From assembly GCF_963676935.1 (NCBI RefSeq), contig NZ_OY781470.1, positions 868,001 through 932,000 on the forward strand: DNA of 64,000 bases. The letters run 5' to 3'. This DNA is from Halarcobacter sp. Lineage in GTDB: Bacteria; Campylobacterota; Campylobacteria; Campylobacterales; Arcobacteraceae. Position numbers and translations under genes: made by a program. The notes below the pieces were generated by a model. It saw only the letters and a list, made by a program, of their open reading frames with translations, searched no databases and was not told the DNA's origin. The number at the start of each line of letters is the position of its first letter. Position 1 is the first letter of the stretch. This document shows positions 9,621-18,356 of this stretch, one piece after another.

Positions 9621-9645
9621 ACTTTAGGGAAAGTCCCTAAAGTTT
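9619..9645. terminator. Bidirectional intrinsic terminator
   Basis: A perfect 12-bp stem (AAACTTTAGGGA / TCCCTAAAGTTT) with a 3-base loop lies between the convergent PsiE-like and cytochrome c peroxidase genes. Both arms run into T-rich sequence on their respective strands, so it can end both transcripts. Confidence 0.9.
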
Positions 9646-10674
9646 TTAGTTCATATCTGGTTTTGGAGTTTTTTCTGTAATTACAGGTAACTGAGGATAT
9701 TTAATCTCAGGTTTTTCACCAGTTAATGATTTTAAGAAAGTAGAAATTTTATTTGCATCTGCATCAGAAATTTTCATACCTAATTGGATATCTCCCATTA
9801 ATTTAACAGCTTGATTTAATGACCAAACATTACCATTATGGAAATATGGAGCAGTTTCTTCAATATTTCTAAGTGTTGGAGTTTTAACCATACCATCTTT
9901 TGTTCCAGTAAATCCACCAACATTTAAGTCATATTTAGAAGCATCAAATGGCATCATAGTACCACCTAAACCAATGTCGTTGTGACAGCTTGCACAACCT
10001 TTATCGATAAATACTTTTAATCCCTCTTTTTCAGCATCATTTAATGCTTTTAAGTGTCCATCCAAGAATGCATCATATCTTGATGGTGTAATTAAAGTTC
10101 TTTCAAATACAGCAATAGTATCAGTAATTAATTCAAATGTAATCTTTACATCATCTCCATATGTTTTTTTAAATTCAGTAACATATCCAGGCATAGAAGT
10201 GATTCTTTGCACAACTAAGTTTTTAGGTGCAGCCATTTCTGGACCAGCTTGTACTGGACCTTGCGCTTGAGCTTCTAAGTGTGGGTCTCTACCATCCCAG
10301 AATTGTGCTTTGTTCAATACTGAATTATATACAGTTGGTGAATTTAGGTGAGCTGGATTTGGAGTCCATTTATGACCCACTGCAGCACCAACACCATCAA
10401 CACCACCCATAGCTAAATTGTGACAGGTATTACATGAAATAATTCCTGATTTTGATAATCTTGGATCAAAATATAATTTTTTACCAAGTTCAACTTTTGC
10501 ATCAGTAATTGGATTTTTTGGATTATCAACAAGTTTTAAAATCTCAAGTTGAGATTGTGGAATTGATTTTAATCCTGCATCTTTTGCTTTTTTAATTAAT
10601 GCAGCATCAGACATTGCAAATGCACTTACCCCCGTAAACATAATTGTAGCTAACGCTAAACTAATCTTTTTCAT
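9646..10674 (-). CDS. ccpA: Di-haem cytochrome c peroxidase
   Basis: A 342-residue periplasmic enzyme with a signal peptide ending near SAFA. There are two haem c sites: CNTCHNLAMGG in the N-terminal domain and CASCHNDIGLGG in the C-terminal domain. Further family motifs are FWDGR, PELA-like MAAPKN and TPTLRNIEETAPYFHNG. Length is normal for bacterial CcpA. It reduces hydrogen peroxide to water in the periplasm with electrons from cytochrome c. The start is preceded by AAGGAG. It is monocistronic, with a 280-base AT-rich gap upstream. Confidence 0.95.
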   Translation of the reverse strand: MKKISLALATIMFTGVSAFAMSDAALIKKAKDAGLKSIPQSQLEILKLVDNPKNPITDAKVELGKKLYFDPRLSKSGIISCNTCHNLAMGGVDGVGAAVGHKWTPNPAHLNSPTVYNSVLNKAQFWDGRDPHLEAQAQGPVQAGPEMAAPKNLVVQRITSMPGYVTEFKKTYGDDVKITFELITDTIAVFERTLITPSRYDAFLDGHLKALNDAEKEGLKVFIDKGCASCHNDIGLGGTMMPFDASKYDLNVGGFTGTKDGMVKTPTLRNIEETAPYFHNGNVWSLNQAVKLMGDIQLGMKISDADANKISTFLKSLTGEKPEIKYPQLPVITEKTPKPDMN

Positions 10675-10954
10675 ATCTTCTCCTTTTATAAAATAGATAA
10701 TTTAAATCATAGGATAATTTTTATTAAACGAAAATTAAATTAGATGAAAAAAATTTTCTAAATATAAAAGTTCAATTTAGTTTAAGAAAATGGATTATAT
10801 GGGTATAAATTTGTAATTATTGAGTGATAAATCAATTAAATTATAAAGTTTACTTAAATAAAAAAATTAATTTTATTAGATTTATTTCAAATATTTTATT
10901 AAATACATCAAATATAGTTTTTTAATTTTAGTTTTATATTATAATAAAAAAGAA

Positions 10955-11941
10955 TTAATTTGGAGTATTAGATTTTGGAATAGAGATATTAAAACATGCA
11001 CCTTTATATCTAAAGCCTTCAAGTTCTTTATCTATATTTGATACACTAAGTTTTCCTTGCATATTTTTCTCAACTATATCTTTACTCATATAAAGTCCAA
11101 TACCTGTACCTTGACCTTTATGTTTAGTTGTAAAGTATGGATCAAAAATTTTTTCAATAATATCTTCGTCTATTCCTCCAGCATTATCAATTATGCTGAT
11201 AGTGTTAAACTTATCTTCTTCAACTATATCTATAAAAACTTTTTTATCTTCTACTTCACTTTCCAGTAAAGCATCTTTAGCATTATTAAGTATATTAAGA
11301 AAAACTTGTATTAATTCATTTGCAAAACCAAAACTTTTTTTTGAAAAATGTCCATCTTTTTTTATGTTAATATAGATGTTATTGTTTTTATAAGTACTCT
11401 CAACAATATTTAAACTTTTTATAAAAATATCTAAAATATCAAATTCAACTTTTTCTTTGTCTTTTTTTAAATAACTTCTAAAGTCCTCTATAGTTTGTGT
11501 TAAAAACTTTGTAAATTCAAGTATTTTTTCAAAAGATTTTTCAATATCTTTTCTCTCACACATGTTTAATTCTAACTCTAGTAGCATACCACTTGAAACT
11601 GTACTAATAGCACTAAGTGGTTGTCTCCATTGATGGGCAATGTTTCCAATCATCTCTCCCATACCTGCATATCTAGATTGTATAAATAGCTGTTTATCTT
11701 TTTCTCTATTTTTTTCAACTTCAGTTTCGATTCTTTCTTCTAAAGAGTCATTAAATTTTCTTAATTCACTAGTTGAGATTTCAAGAGCACGTTCTAATCT
11801 GTATATATTTGAGTCTGCATTGTCATATTCATTGGCTATTAAATTTAAAAGTTTTTCAAATTTTTTTTCATTTAGGTTTTCATAATTATCAATTCGTAAT
11901 TTTTTTAATTGTCTTGCTAATACTTTGTTTTCTACATTCAT
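10955..11941 (-). CDS. Soluble sensor histidine kinase partnered with a FIST protein
   Basis: A 328-residue protein without transmembrane segments. An N-terminal helical/coiled segment (about 1-85) leads into the H-box NIAHQWRQPLSAIST (His near 103). Then come the N-box NNAKDALLE, G1 DNAGGIDEDI, DPYFTTKHKGQGTGIGLYM, and a final GACFNISIP. It starts three bases after the end of the FIST-domain gene, so the FIST protein probably supplies the input signal. No response regulator lies nearby. Confidence 0.88.
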   Translation of the reverse strand: MNVENKVLARQLKKLRIDNYENLNEKKFEKLLNLIANEYDNADSNIYRLERALEISTSELRKFNDSLEERIETEVEKNREKDKQLFIQSRYAGMGEMIGNIAHQWRQPLSAISTVSSGMLLELELNMCERKDIEKSFEKILEFTKFLTQTIEDFRSYLKKDKEKVEFDILDIFIKSLNIVESTYKNNNIYINIKKDGHFSKKSFGFANELIQVFLNILNNAKDALLESEVEDKKVFIDIVEEDKFNTISIIDNAGGIDEDIIEKIFDPYFTTKHKGQGTGIGLYMSKDIVEKNMQGKLSVSNIDKELEGFRYKGACFNISIPKSNTPN

Positions 11942-11944
11942 AAT

Positions 11945-13075
11945 TTATGTTTCCCAAAATAGGGTTAATGTTACTGTTTGATTATGAAGATCACAAGTAC
12001 CATCATTTAATGGAGATATTTCACCATATGAGTAATATCCTATTAGATTAATTTTATTATCTAAAATATCTTTTATGGCCTCTAGTTCCTCTTCTATTTT
12101 TTGTCCCATAATCAATTTTCTACCTATACAACTTACAACTATACAAGTAGCATTTTTGTTTTTATAGTCAAATCTTTGTAGTTTATCTCCTGCCTCTTTT
12201 GCACCTTGTGCTAGTTCATCAAAAGTTGCTTTCATAAACATTACTTCACTTCCATTTGGAATATCTCCAGCAAAAGTTATAGATTGTTCCTGTTTATTTA
12301 TACCTAAAATTGTTCTAACTTTTGATTCTTTATACCCTTCTTCTTTTATCATTAATGGATATAAAAGTCCAGAAGCTGGAAGATTCTCTGATTTATCACC
12401 AAGATATTTTTTATAAACTTGAAGTGCTGGTTCATAATCTAATTTATATAATATATTATTTTTAGCTTCTGTAACCATTCTATCAATACCAAATTTTTTC
12501 CATCCACCACCATTTGCATATGCAGTATGAATATTATCTCCATACAGTCCTACAGCTGTTATATAGTTTGAAACAGGTTTATTATCTACTAAAACCCAAG
12601 TTTTTTTAAAGTCTGCTCCATCTCCTGCTAAACCACCAGTGATTATCGTATTTTTAGAAACTTTATTAAAACCTTTTGTTAGTTGCGAACCATTTATATT
12701 TAGACCATCAGATAAAACAAAAATCGATTTTAGTTCTTCATTAAAAAGATTATTACAGATTTTTTCACCAACTTCAAATGAATTTTCTGAATTGATACAC
12801 TTTTCTGAGCAAATTTTTATAATTGATTTTTCAAATTTCATTATAACTACACTTAGACTTGATTCATATACCAAGTCATCATATATTTCACCTGCAGTTG
12901 AACAACCAATAATTTTAGATTTTTTATATGTGGATATTAAGTTTTCAAAGCCATCTTTTATATCTTCAAATCTTGTTGATCCAAAACATATAATCAGAGT
13001 GTTTTCACTATCTAATGATTCATCAAAAGGAGCATTCCAATTATTCTCTTCATAAAAGTAGCTTTGTGTTTGCAT
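11945..13075 (-). CDS. FIST domain sensory protein
   Basis: A 376-residue cytoplasmic protein with FIST_N (about 20-220) and FIST_C (about 230-370). Supporting segments are IIGCSTAGEIYDD, GGLAGDGADFKKTWV, ASGLLYPLMI and GYYSYGEISP near the end. FIST modules are found in signal transduction proteins and are thought to bind small ligands such as amino acids. Standalone FIST proteins are often encoded next to kinases or methyl-accepting proteins. Here the kinase 10955-11941 follows within three bases. The ligand cannot be inferred. Confidence 0.88.
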   Translation of the reverse strand: MQTQSYFYEENNWNAPFDESLDSENTLIICFGSTRFEDIKDGFENLISTYKKSKIIGCSTAGEIYDDLVYESSLSVVIMKFEKSIIKICSEKCINSENSFEVGEKICNNLFNEELKSIFVLSDGLNINGSQLTKGFNKVSKNTIITGGLAGDGADFKKTWVLVDNKPVSNYITAVGLYGDNIHTAYANGGGWKKFGIDRMVTEAKNNILYKLDYEPALQVYKKYLGDKSENLPASGLLYPLMIKEEGYKESKVRTILGINKQEQSITFAGDIPNGSEVMFMKATFDELAQGAKEAGDKLQRFDYKNKNATCIVVSCIGRKLIMGQKIEEELEAIKDILDNKINLIGYYSYGEISPLNDGTCDLHNQTVTLTLFWET

Positions 13076-13143
13076 AGTAATCTTTTTATAAATTTATTTT
13101 TTATAAAAAGATTATATCATGATATAAATAAATTATTGTTTTG

Positions 13144-13929
13144 TTAAAATTCTAGTTCAAGTGCTATAGGACAGTGGTCACTTCCCATTATTTCTGACAT
13201 AATATATGCATTAGAAATATTATTTTTTAAATCTTCACTTACATAGAAGTAGTCAATTCTCCAGCCAACATTATTTGCTCTAGCATTTGCTCTATAACTC
13301 CACCAGCTATAATTATCTTTTAAATCACCATTTATATGTCTAAAAGTATCAATATAACCATAAGATAAAAATTTTGAAATCCATTCTCTTTCCATCGGCA
13401 AAAAGCCAGAAGTTTTTTCATTTGCTTTTGGTCTGGCTAAATCTATTTCTTTATGAGCTGTATTTACATCTCCACAAACAATAATAGATTTTCCCTCTTT
13501 TTTTAGATTTTCACAATAATCTAAAAATCTATCATAAAACTCCATTTTATAAACTAATCTTTCCTCTTTTGATTGACCATTAGGAAAATATACATTGAAA
13601 AATGCAATCTCTTTATCTTCTAAAGCAAAGTGTAATTCATTTATTCTACCTTCGTCAAGTATATCTACACTAGGACAAGTTGATTGAAAATTAGGAGTAA
13701 TATCTGTAAATACAGCTGTTCCACTTCTACCTTTTATAGCTGATTGTGAAGCGAATACCGTTTCATAGTTTTTTTCAAATATAGAATCTGGTATTTGCTC
13801 TTTTGTAGATTTTGTTTCTTGAACCCCTAGAATGTCAATATTTGCATTATCAACCCATTTTAAAGCATCTTTTTTATCTACAGCTCGTATACCATTAACA
13901 TTCCATGAAACAAATTTGTATTTAGTCAT
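13144..13929 (-). CDS. xth: Exodeoxyribonuclease III
   Basis: A 261-residue endonuclease/exonuclease/phosphatase-fold protein with the expected active-site motifs: SWNVNGIRA, LGVQETKS (metal-binding Glu), NVYFPNGQ, CGDVNTAHKEIDLARP (Asp/Asn pair) and MGSDHCPIALEL at the end. It is an AP endonuclease and 3' repair exonuclease of base excision repair. Its start overlaps the end of the preceding small gene by eight bases, giving a three-gene minus-strand series with 13922-14173 and 14170-14415. Confidence 0.94.
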   Translation of the reverse strand: MTKYKFVSWNVNGIRAVDKKDALKWVDNANIDILGVQETKSTKEQIPDSIFEKNYETVFASQSAIKGRSGTAVFTDITPNFQSTCPSVDILDEGRINELHFALEDKEIAFFNVYFPNGQSKEERLVYKMEFYDRFLDYCENLKKEGKSIIVCGDVNTAHKEIDLARPKANEKTSGFLPMEREWISKFLSYGYIDTFRHINGDLKDNYSWWSYRANARANNVGWRIDYFYVSEDLKNNISNAYIMSEIMGSDHCPIALELEF

Positions 13930-14173
13930 TATTCTTTTTTTCCTCTTTTTTTATTTTTTCTATTTTATCAATTTCAATAAATTTTTTATCATTTTTTTCA
14001 ATTTTTTTATCTTTTTTTGAACTATTATTTAAAAGTCCAATTTTATCTAAGAAGCTACCGGACTTTACTAATGGATCACCTTTCCCTCCATGGGTATCAA
14101 TTTTTCCATTTTCATAAGCATATGAAGATAAATAAAATATAAAAAATGATAAAACAAAAATATATATTTTCAT
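13922..14173 (-). CDS. Small exported hypothetical protein
   Basis: An 83-residue protein with a clear signal peptide (residues 1-18, ending SSYAYE). A short GGKGDPLVKSGSFLDKIGLL segment is followed by a very Lys/Glu-rich tail of about 35 residues that looks disordered. No family recognised. Its start overlaps the end of the CBU_0592-like gene by four bases (ATGA) and its end overlaps xth, so coding status is supported mainly by operon packing and the signal peptide. Confidence 0.6.
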   Translation of the reverse strand: MKIYIFVLSFFIFYLSSYAYENGKIDTHGGKGDPLVKSGSFLDKIGLLNNSSKKDKKIEKNDKKFIEIDKIEKIKKEEKKNND

Positions 14174-14415
14174 TTTCTATTTCCTTTTAAATTTTTATAC
14201 ATTCCTAGAATTGTTATTATTATCCAAAATATTTCTATTATAAAAGAACCTAAATTAAAATGTACAAAAAGTGAAATTAAAAGTAATATTGCACCAATTA
14301 GGTTTAATACTTGATAAGTCCAAGAAGTTATTTTTTTCTTTTCAGTTTGTAACAAAAAGTAAGCTACAACAACAAAAACCATACCTAAAAAGCCTATAAG
14401 TTGGAATATATCCAT
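14170..14415 (-). CDS. CBU_0592 family small membrane protein
   Basis: An 81-residue protein with three hydrophobic helices (about 5-23, 34-52 and 55-74) separated by the basic segment QTEKKKITSW. This pattern resembles the CBU_0592 family of unknown function. The start at 14415 was chosen over the in-frame ATG at 14427 because GAGGAAAG lies at correct spacing upstream of it. It is first of a three-gene series ending in xth. Confidence 0.7.
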   Translation of the reverse strand: MDIFQLIGFLGMVFVVVAYFLLQTEKKKITSWTYQVLNLIGAILLLISLFVHFNLGSFIIEIFWIIITILGMYKNLKGNRK

Positions 14416-14478
14416 ATCTTTCCTCATTATTAAGTCTAAATTTGCTATTTTACGGTAAATTTATTATAAAGATATTAA

Positions 14479-15195
14479 ATGGCAGATGAAATTTTATTAG
14501 GTCTAATAACTTTTTTTACTTCAACTGTTGCAGGTGTAATTGGACTTGGTGGAGGAATGATTTTAATAGCAGTTCTTCCATCTTTTTTACCTATTAATGC
14601 TTTGGTTCCTGTTCATGGTTTAACTCAATTATCAAGTAATTTAAGTAGAGCTTATTTTGGGTATAAAGATATAAAACTAGAGGTTATTCCAAAGTTTTTA
14701 TTTGGTTCATTGATTGGTATCTCTGTTTTTGCAGGTATTTTGTATTTTATTTCTTTAGAGTATGTTCCTTTATTTATTGGTTTTTATATTCTATTCTCTT
14801 TGTGGAGTAATAAATTTAATGAGAAAATTAAAAAATATGAAAGTTATATTCTAATAGGTTTTTTTCAAACAGGTTTATCTATTGTTGTTGGAGCAACTGG
14901 TCCAATAGCAACAGCTCTTTTGATTAAAGATTATAATGATAAAGATACTGTTGTTGCAACTGCAGCTGCATTGATGTCTATTACACACTTATTAAAAGTT
15001 TTTGCTTTTATGTTTTTTGGATTTGTTTTTTTTGATTATCTTGGAATTTTAATTGCTATGATAATTGGAGCAATTTCAGGAAGCTATATGGGAACAAAAT
15101 TGAGAGATAAAATCAATGGAAAGAAGTTTTTAATATTTTTAAAAATATTTTTATCTATTTTAGCTTTAAAAGCAATTTTATCAGTTTTTATTTAA
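14479..15195 (+). CDS. TauE/SafE family membrane transporter
   Basis: A 238-residue protein with seven to eight transmembrane helices. The N-terminal TFFTSTVAGVIGLGGGMILIA motif and the internal repeat FFQTGLSIVVGATGP are typical of the TauE/SafE family, which exports sulfite, sulfoacetate or related organic anions. The substrate is not determinable. It is divergent from the CBU_0592-like gene and closely followed by an MFS gene. Confidence 0.88.
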   Translation: MADEILLGLITFFTSTVAGVIGLGGGMILIAVLPSFLPINALVPVHGLTQLSSNLSRAYFGYKDIKLEVIPKFLFGSLIGISVFAGILYFISLEYVPLFIGFYILFSLWSNKFNEKIKKYESYILIGFFQTGLSIVVGATGPIATALLIKDYNDKDTVVATAAALMSITHLLKVFAFMFFGFVFFDYLGILIAMIIGAISGSYMGTKLRDKINGKKFLIFLKIFLSILALKAILSVFI

Positions 15196-15211
15196 ATTGG
15201 ATTGGAACTAT

Positions 15212-16378
15212 ATGAATAAAATATTTAAATCAAGAGAAGCCTTATTATATATTATGACGATATCGATGGTTTTCTCTTTTTCAGCATGGATGAGTTTACT
15301 TAATAACTTTGTAATTGAATCTGCTTCTTTTGATGGAAGTCAAATTGGTATATTACAAAGTCTAAGGGAGATACCAGGTTTTTTAGCTTTTACAGTTGTA
15401 ATTGCTATTATGTTTATAGCACAACAAAGATTGGCATATATCTCAATGATATTGTTGGGACTAGGAGTTTTATTAACAGGATTTTTCCCAAATGCTTTAG
15501 GTCTTTATATAACAACAGTCATAATGTCTGTAGGTTTTCATTATTTAGAAACATTAAATCAATCCTTATCCTTACAATGGTTAAGTAAAGAAAAAGCACC
15601 AATAATATTAGGAAAAATTACTGCTGCAAAATCTTTTACCTCTTTAATAGTTTTTGTTTTAATTTATATAATGATGAAATATTATTCTGTAGAGTATAAA
15701 TATGTATATCTATTTTTTGGTGGAATAACTTTTGTTATTGGTATTTTAATTTGGATTTTCTTTGAACATTTTAAAGATGATGTAGTGCAAGAGAAAAAAA
15801 TTGTACTTAAAAAAGAGTATTGGCTATTTTATATTTTAACTCTTTTTGCAGGGGCTAGAAGACAAATTTTTATTGTCTTTGCTGCATTTTTACTTGTAGA
15901 AAAGTTTGGAGTAGATATTCATAATATGGTAGCACTTATGTTTGTAAATGCTATTTTAAATATGTATTTTGCACCTGCTATTGGAAGATTTATTTCAAAG
16001 TTTGGTGAAAGAACAACTTTAAATATAGAATATTTAGGATTGATAATAATTTTTATATCATATGCTTTTGTAAACAATGAATATATAGCTTTTATATTGT
16101 ATATTATTGATCATTTACTGTTTTCTATGGCAATTGCACTTAAAACATATTTTCAAAAAATAGCAGACCCAAAAGATATTGCAAGTGCTAGTGCTGTATC
16201 CTTTACTATAAATCATATTGCAGCAGTATTTTTACCTTTTGTTTTAGGTATGTTATGGCTATACTCAAACTCTTTAGTTTTTATAATAGGTGCTTCAATT
16301 GCTGTTTTATCATTTCTTTTATCTTTTCTTGTTCCAAGAAATCCAAAACAAGGTTTTGAAACAACACTAAAAACTTAA
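15212..16378 (+). CDS. MFS transporter
   Basis: A 388-residue protein with about twelve transmembrane helices in two halves, typical of the major facilitator superfamily. The start at ATG 15212 was chosen over an in-frame TTG at 15197 because TTGGA lies upstream. It follows the TauE gene closely. The final codons overlap the stop of the convergent hybrid kinase gene by four bases. The substrate is unknown; no subfamily signature is strong enough to name one. Confidence 0.82.
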   Translation: MNKIFKSREALLYIMTISMVFSFSAWMSLLNNFVIESASFDGSQIGILQSLREIPGFLAFTVVIAIMFIAQQRLAYISMILLGLGVLLTGFFPNALGLYITTVIMSVGFHYLETLNQSLSLQWLSKEKAPIILGKITAAKSFTSLIVFVLIYIMMKYYSVEYKYVYLFFGGITFVIGILIWIFFEHFKDDVVQEKKIVLKKEYWLFYILTLFAGARRQIFIVFAAFLLVEKFGVDIHNMVALMFVNAILNMYFAPAIGRFISKFGERTTLNIEYLGLIIIFISYAFVNNEYIAFILYIIDHLLFSMAIALKTYFQKIADPKDIASASAVSFTINHIAAVFLPFVLGMLWLYSNSLVFIIGASIAVLSFLLSFLVPRNPKQGFETTLKT

Positions 16379-18261
16379 AGGATGTTTTTTTCTACTAAGT
16401 TAACCATTTGATTTTTATCAAATGGTTTATTTATCGTTTCAAATCCTTCTATCTCTTCATCATTAACCAAAATCGCCTTTTTATTTTTATGTAAAATATA
16501 AGTATTTAATTGTTCTTTTGTCAAACAATCCATATCAATAATTAACAGATCAAAGTTTTCTTTTTCTATTTTAGAGATAAAATCTTTTATATTTGAATCT
16601 TGTTTTACTTTATATTTTTTATTTAATTCAATTATTAGTTGCATATAATTGATTGGATTGTTATTTAAAATCAAAATATTCTTTTTTTCCTCTTTTTCTA
16701 TTTTTTCTTCCTCTTTATCAAATAAAAAGTCTTTAACTTCATTGATTTTCTTTTTTTCTGCAACTTTTTTTTCTTCAATTTCACAAGCTGTTTCTTTATT
16801 TACTTTATCAAGATTTTTAGGAATTAATACAGTTACTGTAGTACCTATATCAATTTCACTTTCTATTTTAATTTCACCTTTAAACAGTCCAACTAAATCT
16901 TTACAAATGGCAAGTCCTAAACCTGTACCACCATATTTTCTAGTAGTACTTCCATCTACTTGTTTAAACCTATCAAAAATAGTATTTAATTTCTCATTTT
17001 CAATACCAATCCCATCATCACTTATAGTTATTTTTATAAAATCAGATTCATCTTCAACTAAAAATCTAATCTCACCTTCATGAACAAATTTTAACGAATT
17101 ACTTAGAAGATTTTTCACTATTTGTTTTATTCTTTGTTTATCACTATATATAAATTCTATATTTTTATCAAAATTAAACACAAAGTTTAGATTTTTTTCT
17201 AAAACTTGAGGTTCGAACATATCTTTTATTTCATACATTAATCTTTTAGCATTTAAAGTTTCATAATAAAGTTCAAGTTTTCCTGCTTCTAGTTTTGAAA
17301 TATCTAAAACATCATTTATTAGAAATAGTAAGTCGTTACCACAGTTGTTTATTATTTGAAAATTTTTAACATCTTTTTCATCAAATTTATTGTTTTTATT
17401 TTTCATCATTATTGAACTAATTAAATTAATAGAATTTAATGGAGTTTTTAATTCATGACTCATATTTGCCAAAAAATCATCTTTGGCTCTATTTGCATCT
17501 TCAAGAGCCTTTTTTTGAAGATTTTGAATCATGGTTAACTGTTTTAAGTTGATAATATCTTCACTAATCTTACCAGACATTTTATTGAAAGCATCTGCTA
17601 ATATTGTTAATTCTCTTAAATTGTTTAATTGAAGTTTTATATGACTCTTTTCCTCATCATGTTCCTCAAACTCTCTAATCCCATCAATTAATTTTTTTAA
17701 AGGTATAGTTAGATATTTATTTGTATAAAATACAATTAAAATCCAAAATAGAAAAGTAAATATTATAAAATAAGTACCAATTCTAGTTAATTGTGTTAAT
17801 ACTCTGTCTTGATGAATAGATTTTTCTATATAAAATTCTACGTCAGCTACAAAATTTGTTTTAAAATATGGGCTATCATAAATTCTAAATTTATATGCTT
17901 GATATTTTTCTTTACTATAATATCTTCTATCAACTGGAAAATATATTTTTTTATCTTTTGTTACTAGTAAGATACCACTTATTATCTCTTCTTTAGATAT
18001 TATATTTAATGTTTTGTTTATTTGTATATCATCTTTTGTCATAACTGCACTTCTAATTTGATCTGAAAATAGAGTTTCTATAGATTTAAGACTTTTTTGA
18101 AGTATTTTTTGAGATTCTTTAATCTCAACGATACCTTGATATATAGAGATGATTATAACTATTGTAAGGTAACCTAAAAATATTTTTTTGAAAACTAAAT
18201 AACCTATTGTTTCATTAAAGTTATTAAATACGCTATTAAAGTTATTAAATAAATTTTTCAT
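16375..18261 (-). CDS. Hybrid sensor histidine kinase with degenerate receiver
   Basis: A 628-residue membrane kinase. Two helices (about 22-42 and 160-180) flank a periplasmic region of about 115 residues. A HAMP-like segment follows (TIPLKKLIDGIREF), then the kinase core with H-box NMSHELKTPLNSI (His near 268), N-box NSLKFV, G1 DDGIGIE, and RKYGGTGLGLAICKDLV. A highly charged linker leads to a C-terminal receiver-like domain. That domain keeps a candidate phospho-Asp (LLIIDMD) and the KPF lysine, but has NNN where the acidic metal-binding residues should be. The receiver is therefore probably not phosphorylated normally. A 17-bp direct repeat lies in the first codons. Confidence 0.88.
   Translation of the reverse strand: MKNLFNNFNSVFNNFNETIGYLVFKKIFLGYLTIVIIISIYQGIVEIKESQKILQKSLKSIETLFSDQIRSAVMTKDDIQINKTLNIISKEEIISGILLVTKDKKIYFPVDRRYYSKEKYQAYKFRIYDSPYFKTNFVADVEFYIEKSIHQDRVLTQLTRIGTYFIIFTFLFWILIVFYTNKYLTIPLKKLIDGIREFEEHDEEKSHIKLQLNNLRELTILADAFNKMSGKISEDIINLKQLTMIQNLQKKALEDANRAKDDFLANMSHELKTPLNSINLISSIMMKNKNNKFDEKDVKNFQIINNCGNDLLFLINDVLDISKLEAGKLELYYETLNAKRLMYEIKDMFEPQVLEKNLNFVFNFDKNIEFIYSDKQRIKQIVKNLLSNSLKFVHEGEIRFLVEDESDFIKITISDDGIGIENEKLNTIFDRFKQVDGSTTRKYGGTGLGLAICKDLVGLFKGEIKIESEIDIGTTVTVLIPKNLDKVNKETACEIEEKKVAEKKKINEVKDFLFDKEEEKIEKEEKKNILILNNNPINYMQLIIELNKKYKVKQDSNIKDFISKIEKENFDLLIIDMDCLTKEQLNTYILHKNKKAILVNDEEIEGFETINKPFDKNQMVNLVEKNIL
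16402..16427 (+). terminator. Intrinsic terminator for the MFS gene, embedded in the antisense kinase gene
   Basis: A perfect 11-bp inverted repeat (AACCATTTGAT / ATCAAATGGTT, 4-base T loop) starts 24 bases after the MFS stop and is followed by T-rich sequence on the plus strand. It lies wholly within the last codons of the kinase gene on the minus strand, so the same bases encode part of the receiver's KPFDKNQMVN segment. Confidence 0.6.
18214..18251. repeat. 17-bp tandem direct repeat in kinase N-terminus
   Basis: Two identical copies of ATTAAAGTTATTAAATA (18214-18230 and 18235-18251), four bases apart. The 21-base period keeps frame and encodes a duplicated FNNFN motif in the cytoplasmic start of the hybrid kinase. 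Confidence 0.85.
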
Positions 18262-18356
18262 AACGAACCTCTTAAATATGTTTGTATATTATAACTCTAA
18301 AATGTATTATAATAGTATTATTTCTAAAATATAAATAATACTCTTTAGCTAAATTA

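Noticed and set aside
10675-10954. Small gene in the gap before cytochrome c peroxidase
   Set aside because: No ORF with a ribosome binding site, tRNA or strong hairpin was seen in this AT-rich gap.
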